From: Sphagnum magellanicum
Lineage: Eukaryota; Streptophyta; Sphagnopsida; Sphagnales; Sphagnaceae
Assembly: GCA_021904315.1 (NCBI GenBank)
Contig: CM038921.1
Location: 12,492,146 to 12,556,145 of the forward strand
DNA length: 64,000 nucleotides
Reading direction: 5' to 3'
Shown here: positions 23,501 to 34,870 of the stretch, one piece after another
Position numbering within the stretch: the first letter of the stretch is position 1
How the letters are laid out: each line of letters opens with the position of its first letter
Translations under genes and position numbers: made by a program
Notes under the pieces: model-generated
The model's input: the letters and a program-made list of their open reading frames with translations, nothing else
The model's database searches: none
What the model was told of the DNA's origin: nothing

Positions 23501-24616
23501 TGTGTGGACCAAATGTTTAGCAATAATGACATAAAGTTAAGTAGTTTAAACTAGGCAAATTAACATTTTCTATGCATGAACTTTCATTAATATTATTACT
23601 CTTACAATGGATCTCCATATTACACATCATGCATGTTGGATGTGAGATACAAAGAGTATGATCATTTTATTTATTTGCTAGAGAAAGATGTGAAACTTGC
23701 AAAGGAATGGCCTAGAATAATAACATTTGCTTTGCAATTGGTCTAATTCCCCTATTTAGTTTGATAATGTATCTAACCTAGCAAAACAATTGAAAAAAAA
23801 TTTAATCAAATTGTAGATAATCATTGAGTCTTTTGTAGTGTAGGAATGACACACACTTTAACTTCAAAGATGAAGTAACCTAAGTACTTAGTAAAATTAT
23901 GTTTTTGTGTTGGCTTGTAACCACATAATGGCATGCCCAAAACTATTAAGCTTGTAATTACAATGACTTATATGATTCTCATACATGAAGACAATTAATA
24001 TCAATGTATGTCATGAATGAGCATTTTGGACTTTGGACATTTAAAAAAATGACAAATGTGATGGAAATGGCCATCCACCAACCCAATTTGATCTTTAAAA
24101 CCTGAAAATTAATGTATTGTGAAACATCTTACAATTGGTGGAAGTTGAAAATATTGCATGCATAGAATAAAGCTTATAACAAAAACCCTCCCTTTGGATT
24201 GTTATTATTCAATTAATAAGCTCTCATTTTTCTACAAACCGTATGATCTTTCCTGTGTGAGAGATAGTGGATTTTAAGATTATAGAACAAAAAACTAATT
24301 ATCAAAACACTTAAGGCCAAAGGTTGAGCAAAAATGTTAATTTGAATCAAAATTTAAGCACAAATGTAACATTAGAGCTTTACTAATAAAAAAAACACCA
24401 ACTCATCAAACCCAAAATGAAAAAAAAAAAAAAAAAAAACCCAGAAAAGACCAAAGATAAAACGTGAATTGCACCACAAAATGCTTTGGAACTGAAAAAC
24501 TTTACACTATCTAATTAAAGTGTAAATGTCGTGAATATATTGCACATTGGTGAAGTACTTGGCAACCAGCTTCTCTCTCTAGCTAGTAATGCACATATTT
24601 CTAATACCCAATATTC
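20571..24616. other. AT-rich gene-free region with a dispersed repeat
   Basis: Two diverged copies of a ~190-bp sequence lie at about 21950-22165 and 22985-23172, each ending near CCAATGGCATAGGC and ACACTAGTT. A poly-A run lies at 24420-24440. Nothing else is recognisable. Open frames are short and lack domains. Confidence 0.5.
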
Positions 24617-24619
24617 TTA

Positions 24620-24980
24620 GAGCATCTCAGCGGTGCTCAATATGTGACCCTGCAAAAAAATATTTTTTCACATCCGAGTTTAGTTATTTACTTTTTTGCA
24701 ACCCCACCCATAAAACTGAAACTGGGACAGCAACTAGGTTAGGGGGACTACTAATAGCAAACCACCTGGACCAATCATTATGATATGGGTCAATCAGAAA
24801 CACTGAACAGCAGCAGTCAAGATCATAATTATTACACTCTTCTCTGCAGGTGCACAATGTTGCGGCGCCTTTTTTTCCAGCCACAGAAAACTCCGCAATT
24901 CTGCTGAGCCAAAACCATTTTCCTGAGCCAAACGGACCGGCATGTTTTGACTTTTTGTCATCCAATTGTACTCTGCAGGG
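24620..24980 (+). mobile_element. MITE copy 2 (right end eroded)
   Basis: The left end GAGCATCTCAGCGGTGCTC begins right after TTA (24617-24619), as expected for a PIF/Harbinger-type insertion. The interior matches the family (TTTAGTTATTTACTTTTTTG, CAACCCCACCCATAAAACTG, CCAATCATTATGAT). The right inverted end is no longer readable after CATCCAATTGTACTCTGCAG. Confidence 0.75.
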
Positions 24981-27455
24981 GTTTTTATCATAACCTCACT
25001 ATTTCTCAACCCACTTTGGCAGAACCCACACCTGGCAGTTTCAGGAGAAGAGAGCTAATGTGACCTAAACCAAGTTAACAATTTCTTTGCACTTGTACAA
25101 CCGGTTTTTTAGGCCAAGTGACTGGCATTTGTGGGTCTAGTGGGTGTCTTCAGATGTAGGGTGTGCACTAGGGCTTGGGGGAACCCTAGAAATAGTGGGA
25201 ACCCACTCAAATAGTGAGTTGGTTTGAGAACTTTTTTTTTGCATAAAAACCCCAACTATTTGGGTGGGGAAAGTACAAATAGTGGGCCAATGAGCACTCA
25301 TGGTAATGTGCCCTAAACCTATTTTACAACCATTTAATTTCTCTTTGAACTTTAGTTAGAAATTTGGTCCAATCTAATCATACATGAATTGAATTATAAA
25401 TCCAATCATTTGATCCAAAGTTTGTAAATTCATTATTCTTTGATTTTTTTATAAAAAAAACCAAATTCAAGTGAAGGATGATGAGATATGGAAGCTTGAA
25501 TGAACTCATAGCTAGGTACTACCGAAGGTTGGATTTGAAGCTTCACTGAACCAAAAAAACAAGCTTTTGGCATGGATTAATGCATGCATTCTAATATGAC
25601 ACTCACAATGACTAAGTTAAGTACTCACCCAAAAGAAATTAAAGTAAAAAAACATGATCCATCAAGTAAGAATGGAGCTTTGCAAGTTTTTTGGAATGAG
25701 AATGTGAGTTGAAAACAATTTTCAAACAGCAATTCAAACAAATTTCACTACTGAAACTGTTGGGGTAATCCATAAATGAGTTGGTGAAGTTAGCCCAACT
25801 AGGCTATGAAGGTGGACTAGGGTTAAGCTTTGGACCATGGGCAACTCCATCACAAGTGGGGAAGGAGTTGAATGGGGTTTTCTTGACAAGCCCCTCCCCA
25901 AATCCAAGTAGATGTGCTTGGGTAATGAACAACCATTGGAAAGATATTTGATGTGTGCACCCAACCAAGAAATTAAAAATTAAAGATATTTAAATCTTTT
26001 CTCATCTAAATTGATTTGAAAGGACTGAAAAAAAAAAAAAAAACTATTTCAATCTGGTGAAGCTCTCATAGACTTGCTTACATTTGAGTTTGCCTTACAT
26101 TGCATGTATTGATGTATGTAATAGTATGTTTACCATTTCAGCATTTGCTTGACAATTTTTTTTTTTTCAAAAAAAAATTCTTTAGCAATAAAAATGAAAA
26201 ATTCTTCGAATTCCTACGATGGTTGATGACAAGAGAAAAAAGACATGTCAAAGATTTTTGTATCATTTAAGCACACCACTTATCATCAAGTTTTAGGGCA
26301 TGCAATAGTAATAAAGATTTTCGTAAAGTATGATTTCATGGGGTGAATGCACTGTATCATTGAAAACATGGGCCACAATTTAAGAACATGGGGCACAACT
26401 AATATCATGGTGCAAAAATGAAACATAGGGGAAAAAGATAGGGTGAAATTTTGAAATGTACCAAAACACCCACCTTTTTGGGTTTTTGCTCATGTGCAAC
26501 ATTTGAAGGGAGTCATAATCGTGAGAAAGCCGAATGTTAGAAGCTCTTTACAACTTGAACATGAGAATGGAAGGAGTGAATTGTGAGCGGGTTTGAAAGG
26601 TTTAACATGAAAAAAACAAATTGTGATCAAAAGAGTGATGATGAGATAGGAGGTTTTGTGAGTGTTTTAAAAGGTCAAGTTTTTTTGTTAACACCAAGAG
26701 GTTGGGTTTTTTTTGTGAGCATTGAAAGAGGTTGTGCACTTGAAGGCGGTTGTGTGCTTGAAGGAATATCAAAAGTCTTTAACATCATGCATTGGAAAGA
26801 GGTTGGTGAATGGATGTTGATCATGAAAGCATTGAGGTTACATCAAATATCGATAGGTGGGTGTCAATTGTGAAGGCATTGGAGGTTCAAGTGTTAAAGG
26901 TTGACAAGCAAATGTCAACTATGAAGGTGTCAAAGGTTATAATAATAGTTGGTAGGCATGGATTTGAGTAGTGTGTATATGTAGGTGAGGCACAATCCTT
27001 TTAAAGCCATGGTTATAATAGCAAAAACTTCATGTCAAGTTGAGGACATCTTCCACAATTGTCCAAAAAAATTCATGATTTGGGAAACTTTATTATTGTG
27101 TGTGACGTCTTTTTCCACCTTTGTGTGGATTTTGTTCATTTTTGTTGCATGGTATATGAATTTGTGTAAACCCTAGCCAAAAGACAATTATTTTAATCCT
27201 ACAAGAAAGTTCTTTCATACCTTCATTTAGAAACAAAACTTCAATCCAAAATCGATAAACCCACATACAACGAAAACCTTAACTTAAAGTTAGAGAAAAA
27301 TGTAGTTTTTAACCTTTTATCCTAGATTCCATTGTTGTTGTGCACATTTTCACCCATTTTCCATTGATGCATTCAATGTTTTGGCATCTTCATTGAAAAA
27401 ATAAGGTGTGGTTTGCCATTGTAAGTTCATGTTTGTAATGAGTTTGTTTGTCAAG
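24981..27455. other. AT-rich gene-free region
   Basis: No supportable gene. It contains homopolymer runs near 26025-26045 and 26155-26180, and frames of fewer than 100 codons without recognisable domains (for example 26583-26873). Confidence 0.4.
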
Positions 27456-27459
27456 TGTG

Positions 27460-27980
27460 AACTCTATGCAAGCCTCTAAAAGGCCTACCTCTTATAGTTG
27501 ATGTATTTAAAGAGTTTATTTTCCCAATATAGGATTTTCATAGGCCTTTAAAAGGCATGCCTCTTTTAATTTTTACCTCTAATGACCTTATTTGCCAATA
27601 AAGGTTTTACACAAATCTTTATGAAATTTGCATCTTTTAATTTCTGCTTCTAATGAGTTTATTTGCTCACTATAGGTTTTGTACAAGCTTCTAAAAGGTT
27701 TGCCTCTTAGTTGATGCCTATAATGATTATCTACCTAATATAAGGCCTTTACATGTTTCTAATGATTTGATTTGTCACATATATTCCATGTGCAAGCCAC
27801 TAACAAGCATGCCTCTTTTTATGTAATCATTTAATGACTTGGTTTGGTTTTTATAGGCCATGTATAAGCCTCTAGTAGGCTTGCACCCTCTAATAGGCCT
27901 ACACCCTTTAATGATTTCATTTGCCTTGTTCAAACCTTGTGTAGGCTTGCCTCAAACATGCACCTTTTTTTTTAAGCATC
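27460..27980. repeat. Diverged tandem array, ~75-90 bp period
   Basis: A unit with CAAGCCTCTAAAAGGCCTACCTC, cut here to its core (CTAAAAGG and GCCTCTT), followed by TAATGA and TTATTTGCC-like words, recurs about six or seven times. Spacing is irregular and copies are diverged. It has no coding character. Confidence 0.65.
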
Positions 27981-29800
27981 ATTAGGTTTGTAAGGAATTG
28001 AACTTTAGTCATTGGATTGGAAAATGCATTATGTTTTTTTAGATTCTGTGTTTACAAATGTTTTTGTATTTTTTTGTCTCTATTTCCATTACCATTTGGA
28101 CTTTGATTGTTGGGTTTTATGTCTCTTTAGAATCTATATGTTTGGATTTTATTTTCATAGACCCCTAATGACTTCTCATTTTGGATTATTGGATTTCAAA
28201 CCCCTTGATAAGAGTTCATCACTTTTGCCTTTGGAATTCTTGACCTTCAAACCCCCTAAACTACATTAACAATTTTTCCCTAGATTCTTTGATATTCAAA
28301 CCATGTAAACGTCCCCCCCCACCCCCCATATTATTTTTCATCATTTTTTTATCTTCAAACCCCATAGACTATATTAATGACCTTATTCTTTGAAATTGTT
28401 CTTGATATTAAGTATGGAGGGTTTTCATGTTGATCCATTCATGACACAAAGTAATGAATGTGAATTGTTGCCCAATAACAAGCCCACAAGGCATTTTGGA
28501 AAGAGAAAGGCTTGAGGTGCATTGTGGATTCTTTACATTTGAGTTGCATGGCTAATTTATACAATCATTGATTCATGCTTATAATTAAGGTAGAAAAAAT
28601 GTGATACAATTTATCCCTTACCAAGTGTGTGCAAATTTTATAAGCTACAGTTTTTGAATTTTGAATTTCAAAAGGAGAGCCTCAAGAATAGGCCATGAAA
28701 TAGCTTGAAAGAATTGAAGATCAAATGAAGAGGGTGCAAATACATTTGTGTTGTAAAGTGATCAAATTTTGGCACAACTCAAAACAAAAAATGGTCATGC
28801 AACATGATATGTACTCAAAAGGCAACAATAGTTGATAGATGGTACATCAAGTCCATCATCTCACTCTTTTCCTAGGCCTAGACCTAGTTTTAACCCTATG
28901 TCTAATGAAGCACTAAACCCATTATTGTGACCTATTGCTACATTCACATGTACATTGATGGATAGGCCAATGATGAAGATTGAAATATTGATGTCACAAT
29001 CCAAAAACCTTGTCATTATTGCCAACAAATTAAAGGCCAATGTGACAAATTAAGAAGCTTTGTTAAAGCAAAGGTGGATGCTAACATGAAAGGCAACTAG
29101 ACATTATGGAATGATTATAGATGTAAAATTCAAAGTTAAGGTTAAAGAATTGTTAGACCTATAACTATTAATTGCCATTTCAACCATGTTCCACCAAGTC
29201 ATATAAATGTTCATCAATACCTTCAAATGTGAAATCATGGCAACACATGTTGTTAACCATTAAATTTTTGTGTAAGTGTTAATTTAGAACCTTTGTAAAA
29301 TTTTATTAATTAATATTAATTATTACATTGTCAATTAAACATGTATGAAGTGTAGGTTTGACTTTTGTAAGTGTTTATTAATATTTTGTAAATTTTAAAC
29401 CAATTAAAAAGTAAGTCAGTATTTGAATCAGTTTTTACTTAATGTTAAACAACTATTTTCATTACTAATAAAAACCACCTAGCCTATATAAAGAGGCAAA
29501 TTTGAAATTATTGTCATTCTTTTTCATTTGGTAACAAATTCATAAAATTGTCTTGTTATTTTTTAATTTAAATTTATATGTAATATTTAGTTTGAACATC
29601 CACATGAAATAACAAGGTTTTCATGTAAACACATGTATAGGAAGTTAATGGTAATGTAGCCACCATGAACATATCACTATACTTTTATTTCATGGAATAA
29701 AAACATTTCATCATCTTTTTACATTTACATTTCAATCCTCTTGCAATGCCCCACTCCATCCTAACTTTAAAACTTGCATCCATTTTGTTATATGCCAAAT
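27981..29800. other. AT-rich gene-free region
   Basis: Weak repetition of the phrase TTCAAACCCC...TAAACTACATTAA occurs at 28.2-28.4 kb. A cysteine-containing piece PCHYCQQIKGQCDK near 28990-29030 hints at a retroelement zinc knuckle, but spacing is wrong and support is poor. Confidence 0.35.
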
Positions 29801-30240
29801 TAAAACCTAAAATTAAACCTTAACCCAAAACCTAACCCAAAATCTTAACATAAAACCTAAACCTTATAATAAAACCTAAACTACGACCCAAAACCTAAAA
29901 CAAGTTGCAAAACTTAAACATTAACCCAAAACCCAACACTTTACCTAAAACTGAAAACCCAAAATTGAAAACCCAAAATCCCAAAACTTAAAACCTTATC
30001 CTTAACCTAAAACTTTAAAATTTGAACCTAAACCTAAACCCAAAACCAAAATTTGAAACTTAACATAAACATCCAAACCTAAAACCTTAAAATCATAACC
30101 TAAATTGTAACTTAATCCTTAAAACCATAATTTAAAACTTATAAAACCCAACGCTTAATCCAAAAACCTAAAAAAACAAAAACATAAAACACTACACCCT
30201 AAAAATTTTAAACATAAAACTTTAAAAAATAAAAATGAAA
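29800..30240. repeat. Degenerate telomere-like array (AACCCTAA/AACCTAAA type)
   Basis: About 430 bp dominated by AACCTAAACC, AAAACCCAAAACC and AACCCAAAATC words on the plus strand, so the minus strand reads GGTTTAGG-like. It follows directly the catalytic part of a PIF/Harbinger-like remnant when read on the minus strand. Confidence 0.75.
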
Positions 30241-30299
30241 TCAGAGTGTGGTTCTTTCTTAACATTTGCATTCATTTTGTTAAACACCATAATTGCATC

Positions 30300-31000
30300 A
30301 ATATTAATTCTAGGTGCCACTTTGTGCTTCCCAATGTGACATATTATGAACGTCTTTTCACCCTTGTAATCTAGGTTATTCAACAAATATTCAAAGCACA
30401 CATCTATGTGGACAAAATATTAATGCTAGTTTTTGTGAATGTCAACTAGTGGAAAATATTGATGTCATGGTATGATGTTGAGTACCCAAGGTTCAAATAG
30501 ATGAACAACCCACAATTATCCACCACAATCATATTGTCCATGCAATACATCTTTTTCTACCCATTAAATTGATTTTAATGGGTCGAATTACATGAAAAGT
30601 TACAAATTTTGATGAAGGTCTCGTCAATGAATCCAATGCAACCTTACATTTCAAAAGTAATGGAGTCAACATTCATTGTTCCTCAATATCAAGTCATTGA
30701 ATCTCGTTGACATTGAAAAATTTGATGAAAGATGCCATTGAATTTTTTATCCAATTTCAAATGAAGGCATCCTATTTAGTCACATTATCATGTTCATATA
30801 TACATGACAAAGTTTAGCAAGCAATGTTTCTAGACCAAATCGGATGATTGCCTTGGAGATCTGGTGTGACTCCCATGTGAACCTTGGATGATTAATAATG
30901 GTGAGGATCACAAGTTCCATCAACTTTTCACATTCTCTCAAAATGAAATTGGTGATAGTTTTAAGAAGGTGTTAAACAAAGTTTGCCTAACTCATATGAT
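30300..31000 (-). pseudogene. PIF/Harbinger-type DDE transposase remnant, catalytic half
   Basis: Read on the minus strand, a broken frame gives GCIGFIDETFIKI (about 30648-30610), then MYCMDNMIVVDNCGLFIYL and GYSTSYHDINIF (about 30555-30450). After a frameshift it gives FEYLLNNLDYKGEKTFI and IGKHKVAPRIN (about 30400-30305). This order matches plant Harbinger nucleases: CIGAIDGTHI with the first D, an SxHD-type block, then FEYLLGDxGY, where the second D region here reads NNLDY. Stops and a frameshift rule out activity. Upstream bases to about 31.0 kb give only weak further similarity. The identification is from remembered family motifs. Confidence 0.7.
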
Positions 31001-31139
31001 CACCAAAGACAAGTCACACACATTTATGCCACGTTTTCACGATTGATTGCCTACTTCTCTCCTCCAACTCTACCAATATGAAATAGTGTAAAGTGTTGAT
31101 GCAAGTGATTACTCTCCCGTAGAATTTTTTTAAAAAAAG

Positions 31140-31385
31140 AACTTGAAAGTTCCCCATTCCCCCCTCTTCACAAACAACTACCTAGTGGATTCATTAAATA
31201 AATGGGAGTGGCTACTGAATTGGATGGACATTTTTTTAATAAAAAGGGACCCCATCCCCCACAAAGGATCTTGTAATCTTCCACCCCCTCAACCCTACCC
31301 TCCAACCACCTTTAGCACAAAAAGGTCTCCCATAATCCCGTCTTCCAGAAAGCAGGACCGAGCAAAAAGTAACGCCTCCATCCGG
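31140..31385. other. Short spacer upstream of MITE copies 3 and 4
   Basis: C-rich segment without repeats or domains. A 107-codon frame (31143-31466) runs through it into the MITE and is not coding. Confidence 0.4.
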
Positions 31386-31389
31386 TCCA

Positions 31390-31545
31390 AAATCCTCAGA
31401 TCCTGCAAAAAAAATTCTTCACATCCAAATTTAGTTATTTACTCCTTTCTTCAACCCCACCCATAAAACTAAAATTGGGACAGCAAATAGGCTGCCAGGG
31501 AGTACTAAAGTAATAGCGAACCACCTGGACCAATCAGACTCACGT
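31390..31545 (+). mobile_element. MITE copy 3 (partial)
   Basis: Shares the family interior (CCTGCAAAAAAAATTC, CCAAATTTAGTTATTTAC, CAACCCCACCCATAAAACTA, CCACCTGGACCAATCAGA). Both terminal repeats are missing or eroded. Confidence 0.7.
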
Positions 31546-31579
31546 TCCTCCTGACTGTCCCTCTCTCTCGTCGGCCATC

Positions 31580-31840
31580 TCAAACGTTGCTGAATATGGG
31601 GTGCTCATATGTTACCCTGCAAAAATATTTTTCACATCCAAGTTTAGTTATTTACTTCTTTTTTAAATATTTAAATTTATTTTTTAAATATTTAATTTCC
31701 TCCTCCTGACTTCAAATATTATTCACATCCAAGTTTAGTTATTTACTTCTTTTTTTTTCCAACCCCACCCATAAAATTAAAATTGGGACAGCAAATAGGA
31801 TGGGGAATTACTAATAGCAAACCACCTGGACCAATCGATT
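31580..31840 (+). mobile_element. MITE copy 4 (partial, internal duplication)
   Basis: The left part GGGGTGCTCATATGTTACC begins the family sequence. The segment CACATCCAAGTTTAGTTATT is then present twice (about 31635 and 31722), separated by a TTTAAATATTTAA-rich spacer. The right half stops after CCACCTGGACCAATCGAT. Confidence 0.7.
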
Positions 31841-32029
31841 TTGAGCTACCCATGAAGTCACTGAAAGCTTGGACCAGCCCTGAAAACACCCATTCAAAAC
31901 AACTTTGAAAAAGCTAACCACCATGGTCACTTTTATAACCCCCGGCCAGTTTACTTTCATGGCTACAGACCAGGGATCACGAGGGTGAAATAGGTAATGG
32001 TCACCGACCTCGTTATCTATGGGCAACCT

Positions 32030-32830
32030 ACCTTACCCACCTTGTTACCTTTGGGCTACCTACCTACCTTCCTAACCCTACTCATAGGTCACCTACCCTA
32101 TCTACCCAACAGCTACCTATGGTCTATGTATCTATCTACCCATGGGTCATTTAGGGACTACCTAGGGAGCTATACAGGGATAATCTAGAGGGCATATAAG
32201 GGTTACCTAGAAACATCCTACATTAGGATATACCTAGGGATTACTTGTAGGGTTATGTAAGGGGTTATTTAGGGGTTACTTAAGAGACTATTTTGAAAGA
32301 TATGTTGGGCTCTTTTGGGGCCATTTAAGGTCCAATATAAAGATTGCTGAAGACATGGAGACCTAGAAAATATTTGTAAGGTTAGTTAAGGGGCTGTCTA
32401 AAGGTTACATAGAGGTTTTTTTGGTGCTACCTAAAGACTACCTAGGGACCTCTTTAGGGTTTACTTATGGGTTTACATAGAGGGCTATTTGGGGGTTACT
32501 TTGAACCTATTAAGGAGACTACCTATGGACTTCCTAAATTAGGGGATACCTAACGAATATTTATAGGATTACAAAGGGGGCTATTTAGGAGCTATTTTAG
32601 GGCAACCTAGAGGAATATTTTAAAATTAATCAAAGATTTACTTTGGTTAAGGTTATCCATATAATACTATTTAAAAGGCTATTTAAAAGTTATCTAAGGA
32701 GGATATTTTAGAATCACAAAAGGGATTACTAAAATTAAGGGATATTTAATTGTTATTTACAAAGTTATTTAAGTGAAGGATTACCTTGGGTGTTACATAA
32801 AGCTTATCTAGGCATATATAAATGCTACCA
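32030..32830. repeat. Low-complexity array built on CTACCTAGGG-like words
   Basis: About 800 bp in which short words such as CTACCTA, TACCTAGGG, GGGGTTACTT and AGGGCTATTT recur every 10-25 bp with drift. The first 120 bp use pyrimidine-rich versions (CTACCTACC), then the purine-rich form takes over. It has no coding character and no fixed period. Confidence 0.6.
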
Positions 32831-33079
32831 AAATTTAGTCCAAAATCATAATTTAAAACCCTACCCCAATCCTGTTGTTTAATCTATAAACCCAAAATCG
32901 CAATACAGATTAATGTGAATATAAAACCTTAGTTATCAACTTAGTACAAAAGGCTAATGCATGACCTTTGTTTCAAACCCATAAGCTTTGTTTTATAGGG
33001 TTGGATTATATAAATGGAACTGCCTCACACATATTATTTCTTTTCATTTCACTTGTGAAAGGCATTTCCATTTGGAGAT

Positions 33080-33436
33080 CATGGCCTCATTTTCAAGTCA
33101 TGGTTTTAGTTCTATGGGAGGTGGTTTTAGCTCCTTTTCTTCAAGTGATAATGAAATGTTGGAGCAATTGTTTGTGAACATGGATAGGTAAAGGCAATGT
33201 GCTTTGGCATGTGTACTTGTTGTGGCCAATTCATTTCAAATGTTCAATGCCAATGAGTTGAACAAAGGTGCAAGTCAATGAGTGGACCCAAGTGTGGCAG
33301 TTAAAGATGTGCTCATTATTATGTGGGCAATGCCAAGGTTGCTCAAAATGTTAACCAAACTCACATTGGTGGAATTTGACAAGTTGACAACACTAGTGAT
33401 GCCCACCATTGTAAACCATGCACAATATATAGGCAT
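33080..33436 (+). pseudogene. PIF/Harbinger-like transposase remnant, N-terminal part
   Basis: From ATG 33081 the frame reads MASFSSHGFSSMGGG, then a stop, then QCALACVLVVANSFQMFNA, then LLKMLTKLTLVEFDKL and VMPTIVNHAQY with one more stop. The segment KMLTKLT-hydrophobic-EFDKL-VMPTIVNHA resembles the region before the DDE core in plant Harbinger-type nucleases. The catalytic domain is missing and a telomere-like array begins about 50 bp later. Two stops make it non-functional. Medium confidence, from memory of the family. Confidence 0.5.
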
Positions 33437-33479
33437 GAACTTATTTTAATCTATATTCAAATAAAAAATTTGATTTAAA

Positions 33480-34066
33480 AAATAGGTTTGGAGTTTTGGA
33501 TTATGCATTTCATTGTATAGCTGGGATTGGATGGTTTGGATTAATGTTTTGATTTTAAGGTTTGGATTTAATAGGCTTTGGGTTAAGGATTTAAGGTTTT
33601 GGTTCTAAGGTTAAAGTTTTTGTTTTAGATTTTGGGTTAAGGTTTGGGTTAAAGTTAAGATTTTAGTTTAGGGTGTGGGTTAGGGTTCTAATTCTGTACT
33701 TTGGATCAAGGTTTTAAGGTTGAAATTTTGAATTAAAGTTTGGATTAGGGTTTTAATTGTAGACTTTTGATTAGGGTTTGGGTTTTAAATTTTGTTTAAG
33801 TTTTAGATTTTGGATTAAGGTTTGAGTTAGGGTTTAATTAAAAATTTAGGTTAGGGTTTAAATGTAATCATGAAGGTATTTGGGATTAGCAAAAACACCA
33901 TAAGGTTTGGATTTAGGTCCTAGTTTTAAATTTTGGATTAGGGTTTGGGTTTAAGTTTAAGTTTTAGATTTTGGATTAAGGTTTGAGTTAGGGTTTTAAT
34001 TAAAAATTTAGGTTAGGGTTTAAATGTAATCATGAAGGTATTTGGGATTAGCAAAAACACCATCAA
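33480..34066. repeat. Degenerate telomere-like array (TTTAGGG/GGTTTAGG type) with a 160-bp duplication
   Basis: Words such as GGTTTGGGTTAAGG, TTAGGGTTT and GGTTTTAGATTTTGG fill about 400 bp. A segment of about 100 bp at 33803-33905 recurs almost exactly at 33963-34066 (GATTTTGGATTAAGGTTTGA through AGCAAAAACACCAT). It follows a transposase remnant on the same strand, mirroring the arrangement at 29.8-31.0 kb. Confidence 0.75.
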
Positions 34067-34074
34067 GTTTGAAT

Positions 34075-34870
34075 AATATCTCGTCAATAAAATTTGCATC
34101 AATAGGTTCTACATTTGTGCTTTAATTTTAGGGTGTTGAAATATTAAGGTCGATAATATGAACAAAAACTACCAAATAGATAATATGAAAAAATATGAAT
34201 TGATGAAGAAAAACAACAACCACCTTGCTTCAAATTTGAACAACAATATCCCCATATGTGATTTGGGTTAAGTTGTTGAAATACAAGGGTTTAGATGGGA
34301 TGAGTAAGGACTATTAGACCAACAACTAAACAATGATGTAAAATGACCAACATAAGTAACATATATGCCTTGGACCAAAATTAATCAACAAAATCTACAA
34401 TTAGCATTTCAATGAAATTGAAATATTAGGGTTTGAATGGGATGAACATAAACCATTAAACCACCATGAAAACATTAAATAAAATTGATGAAGAAAAGTA
34501 GAAACAATTTTGGATCAAATATAATCAACAAAATTTGCATTCGGGATCCATGTTAAGGTGTTGATATATTTGGGTTTAGATGGGAGGAACAAGGAATATT
34601 AAACCAAAACCTAAATAATGATGTAAAATAATCAAGAGAAGCAACATATGCCTTAGATAAAAACTAATCAACAAAATCCACATTTGTGATTTCAATGAAA
34701 TCAAAGTATTAAAGTTTGGATGGGATGAGCATTAGACCAACATGAAGACAATCAACAAAATTCATGAAGCGGAACATAACTTATCAACAAAATCCATGTT
34801 TGTGATCTTAATGAAACTGAAGCATTAAGGTTTTGATGGGATGAAAAATTCCACATCAAAAACTTGTTTA
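34075..34870. repeat. Diverged tandem array, ~170-220 bp unit
   Basis: A unit containing AATCAACAAAATCCACATT, TTTCAATGAAATTGAAATATT and GGTTTAGATGGGATGA recurs four or five times with indels. It is not coding. Confidence 0.65.

Noticed and set aside
25130..25320. Possible third MITE with GGGCAC-like ends
   Set aside because: The end segments pair too poorly to claim inverted repeats, and no target duplication is visible.
28960..29040. Gag-like zinc knuckle (PCHYCQQIKGQCDK)
   Set aside because: Cysteine/histidine spacing does not fit CX2CX4HX4C and no other retroelement motif is adjacent.
29800..30240. Interstitial telomere left by a chromosome fusion
   Set aside because: The repeats are too degenerate, and the same kind of array follows a transposase remnant at 33.5 kb, so a transposon origin is more likely.
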